The notes: a model not told the origin generated them from the letters alone. A DNA stretch of 64,000 nt from Tillus elongatus (GCA_964006375.1 OZ023266.1:18570090-18634089), one strand, 5' to 3'. Counted from the stretch's first letter, positions 1 through 13,623 are shown. Program-made: numbers and translations.

Positions 1-212
1 GATCTTACACCTTTTGATTTCTTTTTATGGAGATACCTTAAAACAGAGTGTGTAAAATGCAACTTGCTGATTTAAATGATTTGAAAATGAAAATAACAAC
101 AGAAACTAGGAACGTAACGCCTGACGTGTTGAACAGTGTTAGGGAATAATTCCAGAGCAGATTATTTCGTTGTGTGCAAGTGAATGGAGAATATTTTGGA
201 CATTTATTATAA
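1..212 (+). pseudogene. IS630/mariner transposase, C-terminal remnant
   Basis: The window opens inside a DDE transposase. The first codons read DLTPFDFFLWRYLK, which matches the stretch around the third catalytic Asp of IS630/Tc1-mariner enzymes (typically SPDLxPxDFFLW). A frame change near base 65 then gives ADLNDLKMKITTETRN and, after one in-frame stop, a tail ending VNGEYFGHLL, the usual C-terminus of this group. The upstream catalytic core lies outside the window. The group resembles the copies at 41.4-44.0 kb and 59.3-60.0 kb. The stop and frame change show it is dead. Family A sequence follows directly. Confidence 0.75.
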
Positions 213-1085
213 GAAAGTCGCGATTTGAAACGTCAAAATTGGCAACACTTAGGCAAAAAACCTGAAAAAAATACGGATTATGTAAAGAGTGTTCTGCAAA
301 AGCCTTAACTTTCAGCTTTAACCATCATTGCCCTTGATTTTACTAAAATATTTCCAGAAAATTCATTTCAAATAGACCCTTTTTCTGATGCTTTGGCAGT
401 AGTTTTAGTTAAGTTTGTGGTTTAACGGTCTATAATTTTTAGCTTATTTTCGTAGAAAAAAATTCGTTAATGAGGAGACCGCGGCAAATGAACGCAAAAT
501 AGGCCCCCTAGAATCCCTATCCGGGTTTTCTTTCTGTTTACATATATACAGGGTGACGCATTTCTACGGTAATGCTCAATATAATTGTTATTATGCAAGA
601 TACGAGAAAAAATTGTATACATTACCTATAGGGTATCTTGAGCTGCATCTTATAAAGTTATTTTGACAATCACAGGCTGGCACATAAGTCGTTGGTGATA
701 CCTACAATTTTTAACATTCCTTATTGCATTTTTGCATTTTTCATCGAAATATGATGCATGTTTGTAAAAAAAAAATCGAGAGTAAGTGCGTTTTGGTAGC
801 GAATTTGAATTAAACGCTTCAAAATTCAATAACGCACTTTGCTATTAACCTAAGGTTCGTCAGCTAGCAAACGAGTTTTCTCGGAAACGTTTTAAGTTTA
901 TTTTCGGATTTTTTTTACATTTTCAAACAAGTTATTTTGATAAAATATGCTACGTTCTTCCTACTATATAGGTTATATCGGTCACCAAATTGATGCCTGC
1001 TTTCATTAAAGAGACCAATTTGCTATTAAAAACATTTTAATGAAAATTCACTTACATAACGCATTTGCTGCGTCCAGACTTTTTT
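213..1085. repeat. Family A copy without (TA)n, ending in repeat T
   Basis: This is non-coding dispersed repeat DNA. It contains the family A landmarks, in order: AAACGTCAAAATTGGCAACA, TTTTACTAAAATATTTCC, the border CCTAGAATCCCTATCCGGG, then ACAGGGTGACGCATTTCTAC. It finishes in a reverse-oriented repeat T whose end CATTTGCTGCGTCCAGAC lies at about 1066-1083. Copies around 26.8-27.7 kb and 47.7-48.7 kb have the same order. In this copy the (TA)n site is only ACATATATACAGGG, so it may represent the unexpanded state. No protein-coding capacity is seen. Confidence 0.7.
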
Positions 1086-1897
<812 letters not shown>

Positions 1898-2025
1898 TCT
1901 GATATAAGTTAATTCCCCACTTTATTTTGCACAATTATACGTTGATGTCTTTGATAGAGATATGACGTTTAACAGTTGCGTAGTATACCACTGATCCATA
2001 TTTATTCATTTTTAGTGAATTTTCT

Positions 2026-2255
2026 TAGATAAAATACACTACTGGGGAGATCCCGATTTTTGAATTTTGAAAGAGTTTTTTCAAATAAGCGCGCACTAGG
2101 ACCCCTAGAACTCATATCCGGGGTCATTTTTAATTTTTATATGGTAAACTTATATTTCTAGGTTACAGGAAAAAAAGGTATAAAAAATCTTTGGTGTCAG
2201 ATCATTTCTATGAAAATTCACTGCCGTAACACACTTGCTGCGCCCATACCTTTGT
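2026..2255 (+). repeat. Family A copy, internally deleted
   Basis: Its left part matches the start of the copy at 6805 (GGGGAGATCCCGATTTTTGA, then GACCCCTAGAAC). Its right part matches the end of that copy (CAGATCATTTCTATGAAAAT, then ACTTGCTGCGC). The (TA)n array and tandem subrepeats lying between these parts at 6.9-7.6 kb are absent, so this is a short derivative. Confidence 0.7.
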
Positions 2256-2515
2256 TTGCTATTATGGTGCTACGTTGATTAAATCAAAGGCGTAAGTCAA
2301 GTCTAATAAAATGCTAATTGAAACATTTCGATCATTAATTAGTTAAAAGTTTTTTTTCAATATTCTTTATTCACGAACTCAAAATATTTCCACTGGTAAG
2401 AAGATCTCCAATTAACAACATACAATTACATATGATTTTGAGGTTAACTTAAATTATGTCAATGTTAAGTAGGTACTTTAGAAACTATATACTCTATAAC
2501 TGGAAACTGTTTTAT

Positions 2516-2627
<112 letters not shown>

Positions 2628-3103
2628 GTATGTAGTAGTATGTTTATTGATTTAAATTTTACAGTATGTTCCACAAATAAGCATAAGCTTGTGCTTGCAG
2701 TGAACACAATTTTGTTTTACGTTCCCAACTCAACTGCCAAAATATTTTTATAAAATGTCACTTTAAAAATGTTGTTCAAGGTATGTTTCTTTTTCAGCAT
2801 TTCTAGCAATAACACTCCTGCAGCTGCCACTAGTATTCATCTACCATTATAAGAGAACTCATTCCAATATAACATCAAATTTTTTAACTAATATTAAAAT
2901 TCTCATCACTATAATTTTGACATTTTTTCTTGACATTTTACACCTCTAGAATGAAATAAAGAACTTTGTCCCAGAAACTATCATATATGCTCGAAGTGTT
3001 AACTCATTTAAGAATCACCTTGACTCTCATGTCGTTCTAGTGTTGCAAAGCACGCTCGTTTGAAAATGTGGAAAAAAATTTGTCCACGTTTTGAAAAAGG
3101 CTC

Positions 3104-4087
<984 letters not shown>

Positions 4088-4089
4088 AT

Positions 4090-4091
<2 letters not shown>

Positions 4092-4173
<82 letters not shown>
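4092..4173. repeat. (TA)n microsatellite, right of mariner-like insertion
   Basis: Pure TA of about 80 bases, running into the right inverted repeat of the outer element. Confidence 0.97.
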
Positions 4174-4176
<3 letters not shown>

Positions 4177-4371
4177 GAGTTAACACTTCGGGCAGATATG
4201 ATAGTTTTTGGGACAGAATTACAGGTGGCAAAAACACAATTAGAGAAAAACATTTCCCGGAAAGGTGTTTTGGAGGACTCTTTTTTTGGTTTTAGGGTAT
4301 GACCTTGCAGCTGGGGGTTGAAGCTAAGCTAAAACAAGTGGCAAAGATTGCTGTTCAAGAACTCACGGAGA

Positions 4372-4885
4372 ACCTTAAAGGTGAAAATCAGGTCTTCTCT
4401 TGCGCCGCTGTTCAAAAATTGTCAAGCGGGCGAGCCTCAGCCTGTCCTCATAATTAGGCGGGTGGGACCGCAAGGGAGACGGGTGGCTCTTCGCTGAATA
4501 GACTCCAGGAGAAGAGCATCTCTTACGAGAACGGGACTCCAAACAACGCAGCATTTCTCGATATTTAATGGTAGCAGCCAATTTTTTCTCCAATTTTAAA
4601 TTGATATCAACTCAGCTGTGATGTCACGATTTTTGTCCGGGTTTTGGAAGATTTTAAGGTCGTCGGCAAACATGGCGTACTCGGATTAAAGCAGGCAAGT
4701 CATGTCGGCAGCATACACAAGAAAGAGCAACGGGCATGGAAAAGAGCCTCGCGGAATACCGCTCAGAACAGTTTGAAATGTAGATGTTGCTTCACCAACT
4801 CTTACGCAAAACCTTAGATTAGATAAGAAGCTTCCAATGTAAGCGAGTAGAAATCCACAACTTCCGTAGCGTTCTAGTTTGAATA
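4372..4885 (-). pseudogene. LINE reverse transcriptase remnant
   Basis: On the minus strand, bases 4880-4620 read a broken reverse transcriptase: VLSGIPRGSFPCPLLFLVYA corresponds to the VPQGSVLGPLLFxLY motif, and YAMFADDLKIF carries the catalytic DD pair. One stop lies between them. Downstream, 4593-4375 reads PPNYEDRLRLARLTIF then EQRRKRR, which matches the C-terminal YxxRLxxLxLxxLxxRR motif of CR1/Jockey-type LINEs. The endonuclease and N-terminal parts are absent. The pieces are in different frames, so this is an old fragment. The clade is uncertain. Confidence 0.7.
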
Positions 4886-5718
4886 GAAATGCATGTCTAT
4901 AAGTATTTTTTGGTATATCAATTTTTTCTAACTAATTATATACCTAATTGAAGTTTGAAACTGGTTTTGTTTTTGTAGGAAGTGTTGTATCCCGAAAAAG
5001 AATGCATTTGCAAGGGTCATTTTTGCTTAACTAACTGGAAAGTCAACTTTGGATGCATTTTTAGATATTTTTTGTGTTTAGGAGTATTATGAATTCAGAA
5101 ACGGATTATGTACGAATATAAATATTCTGTGGCGTGTATCCCTACTAATGCCAGATACAGAAGTTAACGCACTTTTTATGTTTTTTACTACTACATACTT
5201 TGTTATTATATCTTTTTTGTCATATAATGTCTTATCCACAAATATTGTTAACATATATAAACCAGAAGTTGCAGGAAATCTCATGCTCATATATTTCCTC
5301 CAACCAGCAAATTCATATCTATCAAGTAATAAGGGAAGAACAAAAAGACAGCAATACCATCGAGGAAGCAAAGCACGAAATAACAAATGACAAACTTTTG
5401 ATATGTATTTACATAAAACAAACGACTGCGCTCGTCCACACGAAAAGTTGGCTAATATTTCAGGTTTTGTGTATCTTGGCACCTCGCGAGGTATATTTCC
5501 CAGGGGACGTCGAACGGGACATGCCCGCCTCTTGCTGACAACCTATCGCACTTTTATATTTCTGATCTGTATCTTAATTTAAAACTGTCAATTCTTTTAC
5601 CAGAACATAGCCAATATATCTCAGCATTTGATAGCAGCGTTATTTCAATTTAAATGTGATGTTATGAGATTGGACTTGTCGATATTAGCAACATTGGAGT
5701 TTATCTGAACCTTAAAAA
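4886..5718. other. Anonymous sequence
   Basis: Overlapping open frames occur on both strands around 5087-5538, but none shows a recognisable motif. No repeat family was identified. Confidence 0.35.
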
Positions 5719-6165
5719 GTCTGGACGCAGCAAGTGCGTTATGGTAGCGAATTTCTATTAAATGTTTCTAATAGCAAATGTCTTTCTTTGATGAACGCAG
5801 GCATCAAACTTGGTTGCCTATACAATAGAAACAATGTACCATATTTCATCGAAATAACTTTATTGTTTGAAAATATATAAACATTTTTCAAAAGGCTGGA
5901 TGCAGCAAGTGTGTTATGGATGTGAATTTCCATTAAAATGTGTTTAATAGCAAATGCGAGCAGGAATCAATCTGATTACCGGTATAGCCTATGTAGTAGA
6001 AACAATGTACTATATTGTATAAAAAATACTTATGGTTTGAAAATATACCAAAAAAAATCCGAAAATAAACTTAAATGTTGGTTTCCTAACCAACAAAGCT
6101 TACGTTAATAGCAAATTGAGTTATTGAAATATGAAGGATTTAATGAAAATTCGGTAAATTTGCAG
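5719..6165 (+). repeat. Two repeat T copies, one truncated by the other
   Basis: A repeat T begins at about 5721 (CTGGACGCAGCAAGTGCGTT). At about 5895 a second start (GCTGGATGCAGCAAGTGTGTT minus its last base) interrupts it. The second copy runs to about 6165 but lacks its right terminal inverted repeat. Both share the internal block GTAGTAGAAACAATGTAC or its variant. Confidence 0.7.
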
Positions 6166-6169
6166 ATTA

Positions 6170-6790
6170 GCTCCCGAACGCTTCTCAAAAAATTGTTTTC
6201 AGAAACATTACTAGAACCCCACCTGGTTATACAAACCACAAGAAAAACTTCTTTTCCACACCCTCCAAGGAAGTTACGGGACTGGGAGTGAATAAGGGTG
6301 CTGGGCGGGGTAGGTAGTAAAAAGGAAATATGAGCAGAAAATGCGAAGAAAACTGCTTGAAAGCTGTCTATTTGAAGCCATATCCCCATTAAACCCTGCC
6401 TACCCCGCACAGCACCCCTATTTGCCCCAGGTCACGTAACTTCCTTGGGGGGTATCAACAAGAAGTTTTTCTTATGGGTTATGAAACGAGGGTGGTTGTA
6501 TACACATGAGGAGGGAGGGAAAATGCCTACGACGAAGCAGACCCCCCCCGGCTCGACTTGCGGCCGGGGTGGGAGATTGGGGAGTGGCTGCTTCGTCGTG
6601 GGGATTTTCCTTTCCCCTCGCGTGCATACAACCACCCTCGCTGCATAAACCACAAGAAAAATGTCTTCTTCCTACCCGCCAAGGAAGTTACGGCACCTGG
6701 GGGGATAGGGGTGCTGTGCGGGGTAGGCAGCGTTTAGGGGGGTTATTGCTTCAAGATGTGAAAAAGACAGTTTTAAACCCATTTTAAATG
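6170..6790. mobile_element. GC-rich foldback element (long hairpin)
   Basis: Bases ~6365-6535 and ~6590-6760 are inverted copies. Shared landmarks include CTGCCTACCCCGCACAGCAC, AACTTCCTTGG and GAGGGTGGTTGTAT. The loop, about 55 bp, holds a run of C and the CGGCCGGGGTGGGAG segment. A third partial copy of the right arm lies at 6215-6300 (GGAAGTTACGGGACTGGGAG). Opposite-strand open frames across the arms are mirror images caused by the palindrome and should not be taken as genes. A further fragment lies at 34.3 kb. The high GC contrasts with its surroundings. Confidence 0.75.
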
Positions 6791-6944
6791 GAAACACCCC
6801 TGTAACTTTTGTATTAGTGAATTTTCGTAGAAAAAATTCACTAATGGGGAGATCCCGACTTTTGAATTTTGAAAAAATTTTTGCAAATGAGCGCGAGCTA
6901 GGACCCCTAGAACCCATATCCGGGGTCAGTTTCAATTTTTATAT

Positions 6945-7121
<177 letters not shown>

Positions 7122-7132
7122 CACACCGATAA

Positions 7133-7560
7133 CTCAAAAAATAATGAGCCGATTTTGATAAAATTTGGCATCTACGTTTCTTTTGTAAATAGCTTGGATA
7201 AGTTCGTTAGTCAGGAAAATCGGACGAGGTTTTCCGGGAAAATTTTGAGTTTTCATTCGAAAAAAATTCTTATCTCAAAAAGTAATTAGCCGATTTTAAT
7301 AAAATTTGGCATGTACCTTTCCTTTGTAAATGTCCTTGATAAGTTTGTTAGCCAGGAAAATCGGATGAGGTTTTCCGGGAAAATTTTGAGTTTTCATTCG
7401 AAAAAAAATTTTTTCTCAAATAATAATGGGCCGATTTTGATAAAATTTGGCATGTACCTTCCTTTTGTAAATATATTTGATAAGTTCGTTAATCAGAAAA
7501 ATCGGACTAGGTTTTCCGGAAAAATTTTGAGTTTTCATTTGAAAAAAATTTTTATCTTAA
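7133..7560 (+). repeat. Three tandem ~142 bp subrepeats of family A
   Basis: Each unit contains GCCGATTTTGATAAAATTTGG or a near variant shortened by one base, then GATAAGTT/CGTTAG and GGTTTTCCGGGAAAATTTTG. Units start near 7138, 7279 and 7421. One frame stays open across units two and three (7311-7598), encoding a repeated IKFGMYLPFVN then DKFV then RFSGKILSFH pattern. Equivalent peptides appear in the copies near 26.5 and 55.8 kb and, in part, near 34.4 kb. Whether this is ever translated is unknown. Confidence 0.7.
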
Positions 7561-7743
7561 AAAATAAAAAATCTATGATAACCAAATTTGGTAGGTAGGC
7601 TTACAATATAAAAAGTAAACTATACACCAAAATTTAGATTTCTATGTTACAAGCAAAAAAAGTTATAATAAAATATTTTGTGCCAGATCATTTTTATGAA
7701 AATTCACTACCATAACGCACTTGCTGCGTCTTCGACTTTTTTT

Positions 7744-8430
7744 AATTCGATTTTGATGAACAAAACATAAAAATATATCAGATGAAAAACTATATTATTT
7801 GAAAACTGTTCTCTATGTCACCTGACGAAGGCCTACTAATGCAGTTTTTCTATGTCAAAAAATGGAGAAAAGGTTTAGGTTCATTTATAGGAAAAAAAAG
7901 TACGCCGCTTTATTCGGCATCCCTCACAATAGATATATGCCAAATTTCATTAAAAAAGAAGAATTATTAACCATTTCAGAGAGGTTCATTTGTATGACCC
8001 TTCTCATATGGAAACACCCCCGTAACTTGTATTTATAACGCGATTTTTTTTAACGAGATCTCAAAAGATAGTAAATGAAGAAGTCTATAGACCCTGCGAA
8101 AATTGTTTCCGATGCTATTCTATCTCATAAATTAAAATGTTACGGGGGTGTTTCCATATACAAGGCTCATACAAATAAACTTCTGTGAAATAGTTAATAA
8201 TTCTTCTTTTTTGATGAAATTTGGTATATATCTATTTTGAGGAATTCCGAATGCAGCTGCGTACTTTTTTCCTAAAAATGGCCCTAGCACTTTTTCCCAT
8301 TTTTAGATATAGAAAAACTGCATTAGTAGCTCTTGGTCAAATTACATAGAGGACAATTTTCACAGCAATAATAGAGATTTTCATCTTATACCTTTTGATC
8401 TTTTGTTCATCAAAATCGAGTTTTAACTAC
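7744..8430. mobile_element. AT-rich foldback element with ~280 bp inverted arms
   Basis: The left arm (about 7744-8018) and right arm (about 8139-8430) are diverged inverted copies. Matching landmarks are CGATTTTGATGAACAAAA, CTAATGCAGTTTTTCTAT, AAAGAAGAATTATTAAC and GGAAACACCCCCGTAAC. The loop is about 120 bp. There is no coding capacity. The arm tip AAACACCCC(C/T)GTAAC also occurs near 6790. Confidence 0.75.
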
Positions 8431-8468
8431 AAAAGTTACTGGAGTGTATCCATATCAAATGAGCCACA

Positions 8469-8471
<3 letters not shown>

Positions 8472-8534
<63 letters not shown>
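8472..8534. repeat. (TA)n microsatellite
   Basis: 63 bases of TA. The right flank starts TTGAAACTGACC, resembling a reversed family A border. Confidence 0.97.
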
Positions 8535-8536
<2 letters not shown>

Positions 8537-8580
8537 AAACTGACCTGGGTAATCCTACAGAAAAAAAAAGGGTTTTTCGT

Positions 8581-8690
8581 CCTCTGATGACGATAGCTTG
8601 GTTAGTGCGATGGTCATCAGGTTTTTTTTAATGGTTTATGGTGATTTGGATTCTCCAAGTGTACTTATCAGTGCTAATTACAGATTCCAA
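8581..8690 (+). mobile_element. Penelope-like element terminal fragment
   Basis: The segment GGTGATTTGGATTCTCCAAG followed by TGTACTTATCAGTGCTAATTAC matches the outer end of the PLE terminal repeat at 33.56-33.62 kb. Upstream, CCTCTGATGACG aligns with CCTCTGAAGACG of that repeat and holds the hammerhead core string CTGATGA. The matching GAAA box is not preserved. No coding part is present. Confidence 0.6.
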
Positions 8691-9354
8691 ATCTACTTGA
8701 TTGAAGTGACTAGGTTATGGAAAAGTAACTTATTGGACTTTTACAGATTTTTGTAAAAATGGCCTACCACAACAGACTTGCTGCAGGTTGTGGACTTTTT
8801 TTATTGTACATTTTCTTTTTAAGGAATAATATAAATAGTGCTACAAATTAAATCATAACTTTCACATAGCTGTAAAAATCTACTTTTAGCAGAAAGACAT
8901 TCCCATGAATGGAATTTAGGGCCCATGACCATGAGGACCACAAAGAAAATATTCAAGTAACCGTAAACTTCTGAAACGATATATTACTATTTTTAATAGT
9001 AAAGTGTCAGTTTACCCAGTCAATAACTCACTATTTCTTCCCTTTTTCCTGAAACGACTTTACTCATGAATAATCTAGACTACCAGGTTGTGAACCTACA
9101 CCTGTGCACCAAATTTGTGCCGATTGCTTAATTACAAAACAATTTAATATTTAACCTCGACATGATCAACCCCACATACTTGAATTTCATGGAAAATATG
9201 AAGGTGGCCTTGATTTGACATTTGCAGTGATGTCCCAAATCAAATCCAAGCTCATCGTCAGATAGCCAGTAAAAAATCCTTGTCTGAAACTTTTTTCTCC
9301 GCGACTTGAACTTTCAGACCTATTCTGCTGTTATGTCGCTTTTTTGACACAACA
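8691..9354. other. Anonymous sequence with a repeat T-like end
   Basis: Near 8755-8800 there is a weak repeat T end (ACTTGCTGCAGGTTGTGGAC). The rest was not recognised. Confidence 0.35.
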
Positions 9355-9890
9355 CAAGCGTAAGTGAGTGGTAGACACGAAGCAACGTGCCGCCATCTAG
9401 TTGCGGAACCAAGTAGGATGTTGTTACGCTAGCTCAAAATAACGTAGACCGGTCTACGGTTCCAATTGTTGTGAGAATGCATCTAGCCTCACATACTTTG
9501 TCCCTATATTAGGGTAGAAATGGGCTAGGGCTGACAATTTACTAAGTTGTTAGTTAATGTATACAGTCTCTATTTTTTAACACTTTGTGTTATTTGGAGC
9601 TGGCGTGACAACACACTACTTGAATCTGCAACTAGGTGGCGGCACGCGCTTCGTGTCTTACCACTCACTTAGTGTTGGAAGGCTGGCTACCATAGCCGTA
9701 TTACTTTATAGGTGTATATTTCACTGCAATTAGTATGATGTACTGACGAGCTCTAATTAGACCGAAACCGGTCTGCTGTTCTAATTGTGGTGAGAATGCA
9801 TCTAGCCTTACTACACAAGTGATACACAGGCCACCACCCCAACAAATTTTATGGTGAAATTTGAATTTCTCAATGAAAAAATAAAAGGAG
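9355..9890 (+). repeat. Family B copy, two modules
   Basis: Bases 9363-9440 (AAGTGAGTGGTAGACACGAA) and 9594-9670 (complement) form ~70 bp inverted repeats around CCATCTAGTTGCGG, bracketing a ~310 bp unit. A second module follows: GTTGGAAGGCTGGCTACCAT then TTAGACCGAAACCGGTCTGC then GAGAATGCATCTAGCC. Copies near 60.25-60.59 and 63.01-63.15 kb have the same modules in other orders. The minus-strand frame across it is a by-product of the repeat. Confidence 0.7.
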
Positions 9891-11162
9891 GAAGTTAACT
9901 CTACGTACACTTAATAATCTAATATGTTATTCTTTCAAAACTAAGTTCCTATTCACTCTCTCACATTCAACCCCTACTTCAATTTTATCACATAATATTA
10001 GATGAGTGATGAAATAGAAAGTTTTCTAATACACAAACCCTGACACGTTATATTACTCGAGTTTTAACGAAAAAAATATCAATTTTCACCAAATCTCCCT
10101 TCATTTATTCCTCACCCCCGGGAGCGCTTTTACCCAAAAACCACCCAAATCGTTAGCTTGTCAGGCGCTAACTGTATACTAAATTTTCAGACGATCCCAA
10201 GCAATAAATTAAGACATATTAACCAGAACTCGAGTCCAAATAACCTAACCAAGTTGTAGTTTACTTATAATTAACCAAATTGTCGGCTTGATTGTCATAA
10301 TTACTACAAATTTGAGAATGCAGCTCCAATTAGCCTATTTTTGACTATTAAAATTACTCCAAAGTCAGTAACTTACAAATTGGTAAAAATTTGGCTCAAT
10401 TTTACCTATATAAATATACTTAAATATAATTTTGAGTTTCAATTCCACAATTGGTAATTTTTAGATCGCAGTGTGCCCTAAATTGGACTAAAAACTGACT
10501 GCTAAGTCCAGATACCTAAAATACCTATTTTAAGGTAATCTATTACCTAATATTAACTTGCAATACGTCTCTCTGGTATAGTAAATTGGAGGTATTCTTA
10601 TGAAGTTCAGATTACATATATATTACCAATCTAACTGCAATACAACACAGGTACTATTTTGGGCACTAAGATAACCTAAAATGGCTTTCTAATTGGCCGT
10701 ATAGTCATAATTAGTGTAGAAGTGGTCTTCCAAGTCAAATTGCCTACATCAAAGTTGAAAATACCCATAAACTCTGACTTCAAATAAAAATGTCCTCAAA
10801 GTTCAAAGTGTACAGCAGTGAAATCAGTTTGTGAATGTTGAAGGTGTTTTAGATGATGAACTTAATTAATAAAAGTTTTATTATTCAGCCACAGTCTCCG
10901 TGTAAATCCTAAAAACGTATGACAACTTCATCGACTACTACTATATGGAAGAAAAGCTGCTGATTTGAAATCAGCACGTTTACCCCTTAATATAATACAT
11001 CCTTTTTTTATGCCAATGGAATGAAGCATTGGCAACACGGTCAGGTGTCATATGTTTATGCTTATTTACTTATTTTCGCTCTCTTGATTTGTATAACATA
11101 TTATGGAATCCAAGATCAAAAACGCTATATAATCATTCCTATATGTCTCTCCGGTGTGTACG

Positions 11163-11165
<3 letters not shown>
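9891..11165. other. Anonymous AT-rich sequence with one family C copy
   Basis: Family C occupies about 9950-10210. The rest, including a TTAATTA-rich stretch at 10.2-10.9 kb, shows no coding, RNA or repeat signature that I recognise. Confidence 0.35.
9950..10210 (+). repeat. Family C copy
   Basis: It matches 12364-12610 through GAAAGTTTTCTAAT, ACGTTATATTACTCGAGTTT, TCACCAAATC and GCTAACTGTATAC. It is non-coding. Confidence 0.65.

Positions 11166-11253
<88 letters not shown>
11166..11253. repeat. (TA)n microsatellite
   Basis: 88 bases of TA between short GTATG steps. Confidence 0.97.
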
Positions 11254-11259
<6 letters not shown>

Positions 11260-12119
11260 TTCGATACATGAAAATGTATGTTTGCTAATAAATTTGAACT
11301 AAATTCCTTTACCATGTAGTTGAAATTCTCATAATAAAACAAAATGCCTTCAAAGTGTGGTTACTTTACCTTGTCATTGGGAATTGTGACTTATAGGTAA
11401 CAAAATAAAGCCAAATTAACTTTCAGGTCAATAATGTTACAACGGTGGCCATATTAAACTATGCTTGCGGCATCCATCTTGATTGTATTGAAAAACTAAA
11501 AACCATCTTTTGTTGAATCTAGTGTAATTAAATTTTAACTCGAAAAAAACATAAAATAATGCTTGGAAACAATGAGGGCAGGATAGTTTTGTCTTGTTTA
11601 CATCACCAATCTTCAAAATCAGAATTTCAAGAAGTTTGGATAGTTTTTAGTTTTAACTAATTTTACTTTTTACAGGGGCTCTTGAATTATATCAAAGTAT
11701 CATAATCATGTTAACAGAAAAAACATAACCGCAGTGGTTTTTTCCTTTATAGAGTGCGAATTACCTTTATCATTGATCCAAATATTGAAAGTATCTTCTT
11801 TGATCATTTAACATGTTGTCATTTTTAAACAAAGATGTGTTTAAAAATCAAAGTGTTTATTAATGCATACATAACCACAGATCCTACAGAATAATACCAC
11901 ATGCGCAGTTCGTTGTTAAGAATTTCACGGCACTTGCGCCCAGATGTCGGATCAAGTGAAACATTGGACGTATTTACCAATAAAATACGTACATTGCCCC
12001 ATCATATAATGAAAATGCTCTAAATATAACTAAAACGCGTTGGTCGAAATGCCTTCCTGGACCTATTATCGACTTCCATATTACTTTTAGTTTATTCCCC
12101 ACATTGGTAAAATACACTT
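11254..12119. other. Anonymous AT-rich sequence
   Basis: Nothing recognisable was found on either strand. Confidence 0.35.
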
Positions 12120-12335
12120 AAATTTTACTTGAAAAAGACCTGTGGTGATTTGGTCGCCGACCTATTGTTCGGGCGATTTTACGTCAATTTGAATTTGAAT
12201 GTTGCTTGGGATATCTCAATTCGTTAGAAAGTTATTATGCCTAATAGCAGACAGACGTACAAACCGACAGACAAAAAAATTCATCTTGAAATAATGTTTT
12301 CTCTAGGCTTTGAGAGTTTTTACGCCGTTTTAGTA
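12120..12335 (+). repeat. Family C fragment
   Basis: The right half of family C: GATATCTCAATTCGTTAGAA then an ACAGACAG-rich stretch (CAGACAGACGTACAAACCG) then AAATAATGTTTTCT. Confidence 0.6.
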
Positions 12336-12363
12336 TAAAGAATTCGAAATTACTGGCACCAGT

Positions 12364-12735
12364 ATTCCACCCCTACACATTCTACCCCTAATTTATTTTC
12401 AACACGGAATACCAGATGTTGGATGAAATTGAAAGTTTTCTAATCAACAAATCCTTAAACGTTATATTACTCGAGTTTAACGAAAAAATGTCAAATGACA
12501 CCAAATCACCCCCATTCATCCACTACCCCTTGGAGCGATATTACCGAAAAACAATCCCAACCGCTCATTGTCAGGTGCTAACTGTATACACAATCTGAAG
12601 ACGATATCTCAATTCGTTCTAAAGTTATTGTGGCTACTAACAGACAGACATACAGACCAACAGACCGACAGACAAAAAAATGTTATTCCCAAATCATGTT
12701 TTCTATAGGTTTTGACATTTTTTTAGGACGTTTGA
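12364..12735 (+). repeat. Family C copy
   Basis: This copy contains both halves: the CTCGAGTTTAACGAAAAAATG block and the ACAGACAGACATACAGACC block followed by AAATCATGTTTTCTATAGG. A 60-codon open frame at 12416 lies wholly inside the repeat and has no family motif. Confidence 0.65.
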
Positions 12736-13521
12736 ACGAAAACATTTTATTGAAATTTCTGCCACCAATATCTACTGTACTTCCACACGTAGTGACGATG
12801 TGGAAGTAAAATTACTTAATTGTGAATACCAGCTCTGACCCTCTCTAAATTAAAGTGTTTGCGTAAAAATATTGCAATTTTGTTAGGTAAACTATTTGTT
12901 TTCACAGTTCTCAGAATTTTTTAAAAGTACGCTCACTGTAATTCAGAGTAAATATACTAGAGTGATTCCATACACGTCCTTAGTAGCATTGCTTGTTTGA
13001 CCAGAGACCACTAAAAGGTCTACTAACTTCCCTGATTTCGTTTAGAGCAGGCACATTTACTCTTCCCAGTTGCTCATTTTAACTCCCAAACAAAAACTAA
13101 ACTTAATAAAACAACTTTCTCGCCTCTTGTTCTCTGAAAGCTCCTACAAGACTAAGACATTATCTGTGTCAGTCATGGCTTTCAACAGATTACAGGGTTG
13201 TTCTGGTCAAATCAACTTGCAAACACTTTCACAGTTTTAACAAGGGTCTTACATAGCTGAGAAAACAAATTATTTCTAAATGCAACCAAAGCTTGCTTCT
13301 AACTCGAGTATAAAATTGTTTAAATAAGCTTTAAAATATTCACTTTAGTTATCAACTGCAAATTGTTGACGCTTTATTTAAGGAAATTAAACTTAGGTCA
13401 TTAACTGATATACACGCTGCTGTTCCTTCACCATCGATAAGAAATATATCTTTAGTTGTTTATTGGAGAGCAAAAATTTGCTTGTTAGCGAATCGCGATA
13501 TAAATATTTGAAATCCTATTT
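12736..13521. other. Anonymous sequence
   Basis: No feature was recognised. Confidence 0.35.
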
Positions 13522-13623
13522 TTTCTTTTACTTTAATGTCGGCTTATTTCCGCGACTATGGCGTATCACCGACGCCTGGGAGCAGTTTTACCTCACTATC
13601 CTGGAAATTTTTCCAAACCCCTT

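Noticed and set aside
5087..5538. Overlapping frames of 131 and 112 codons on opposite strands
   Set aside because: No motif, and both overlap the same DNA; probably chance.
6432..6653. Opposite-strand proline- and glycine-rich frames at 6432-6653 and 6445-6648
   Set aside because: They mirror each other because the DNA is a hairpin.
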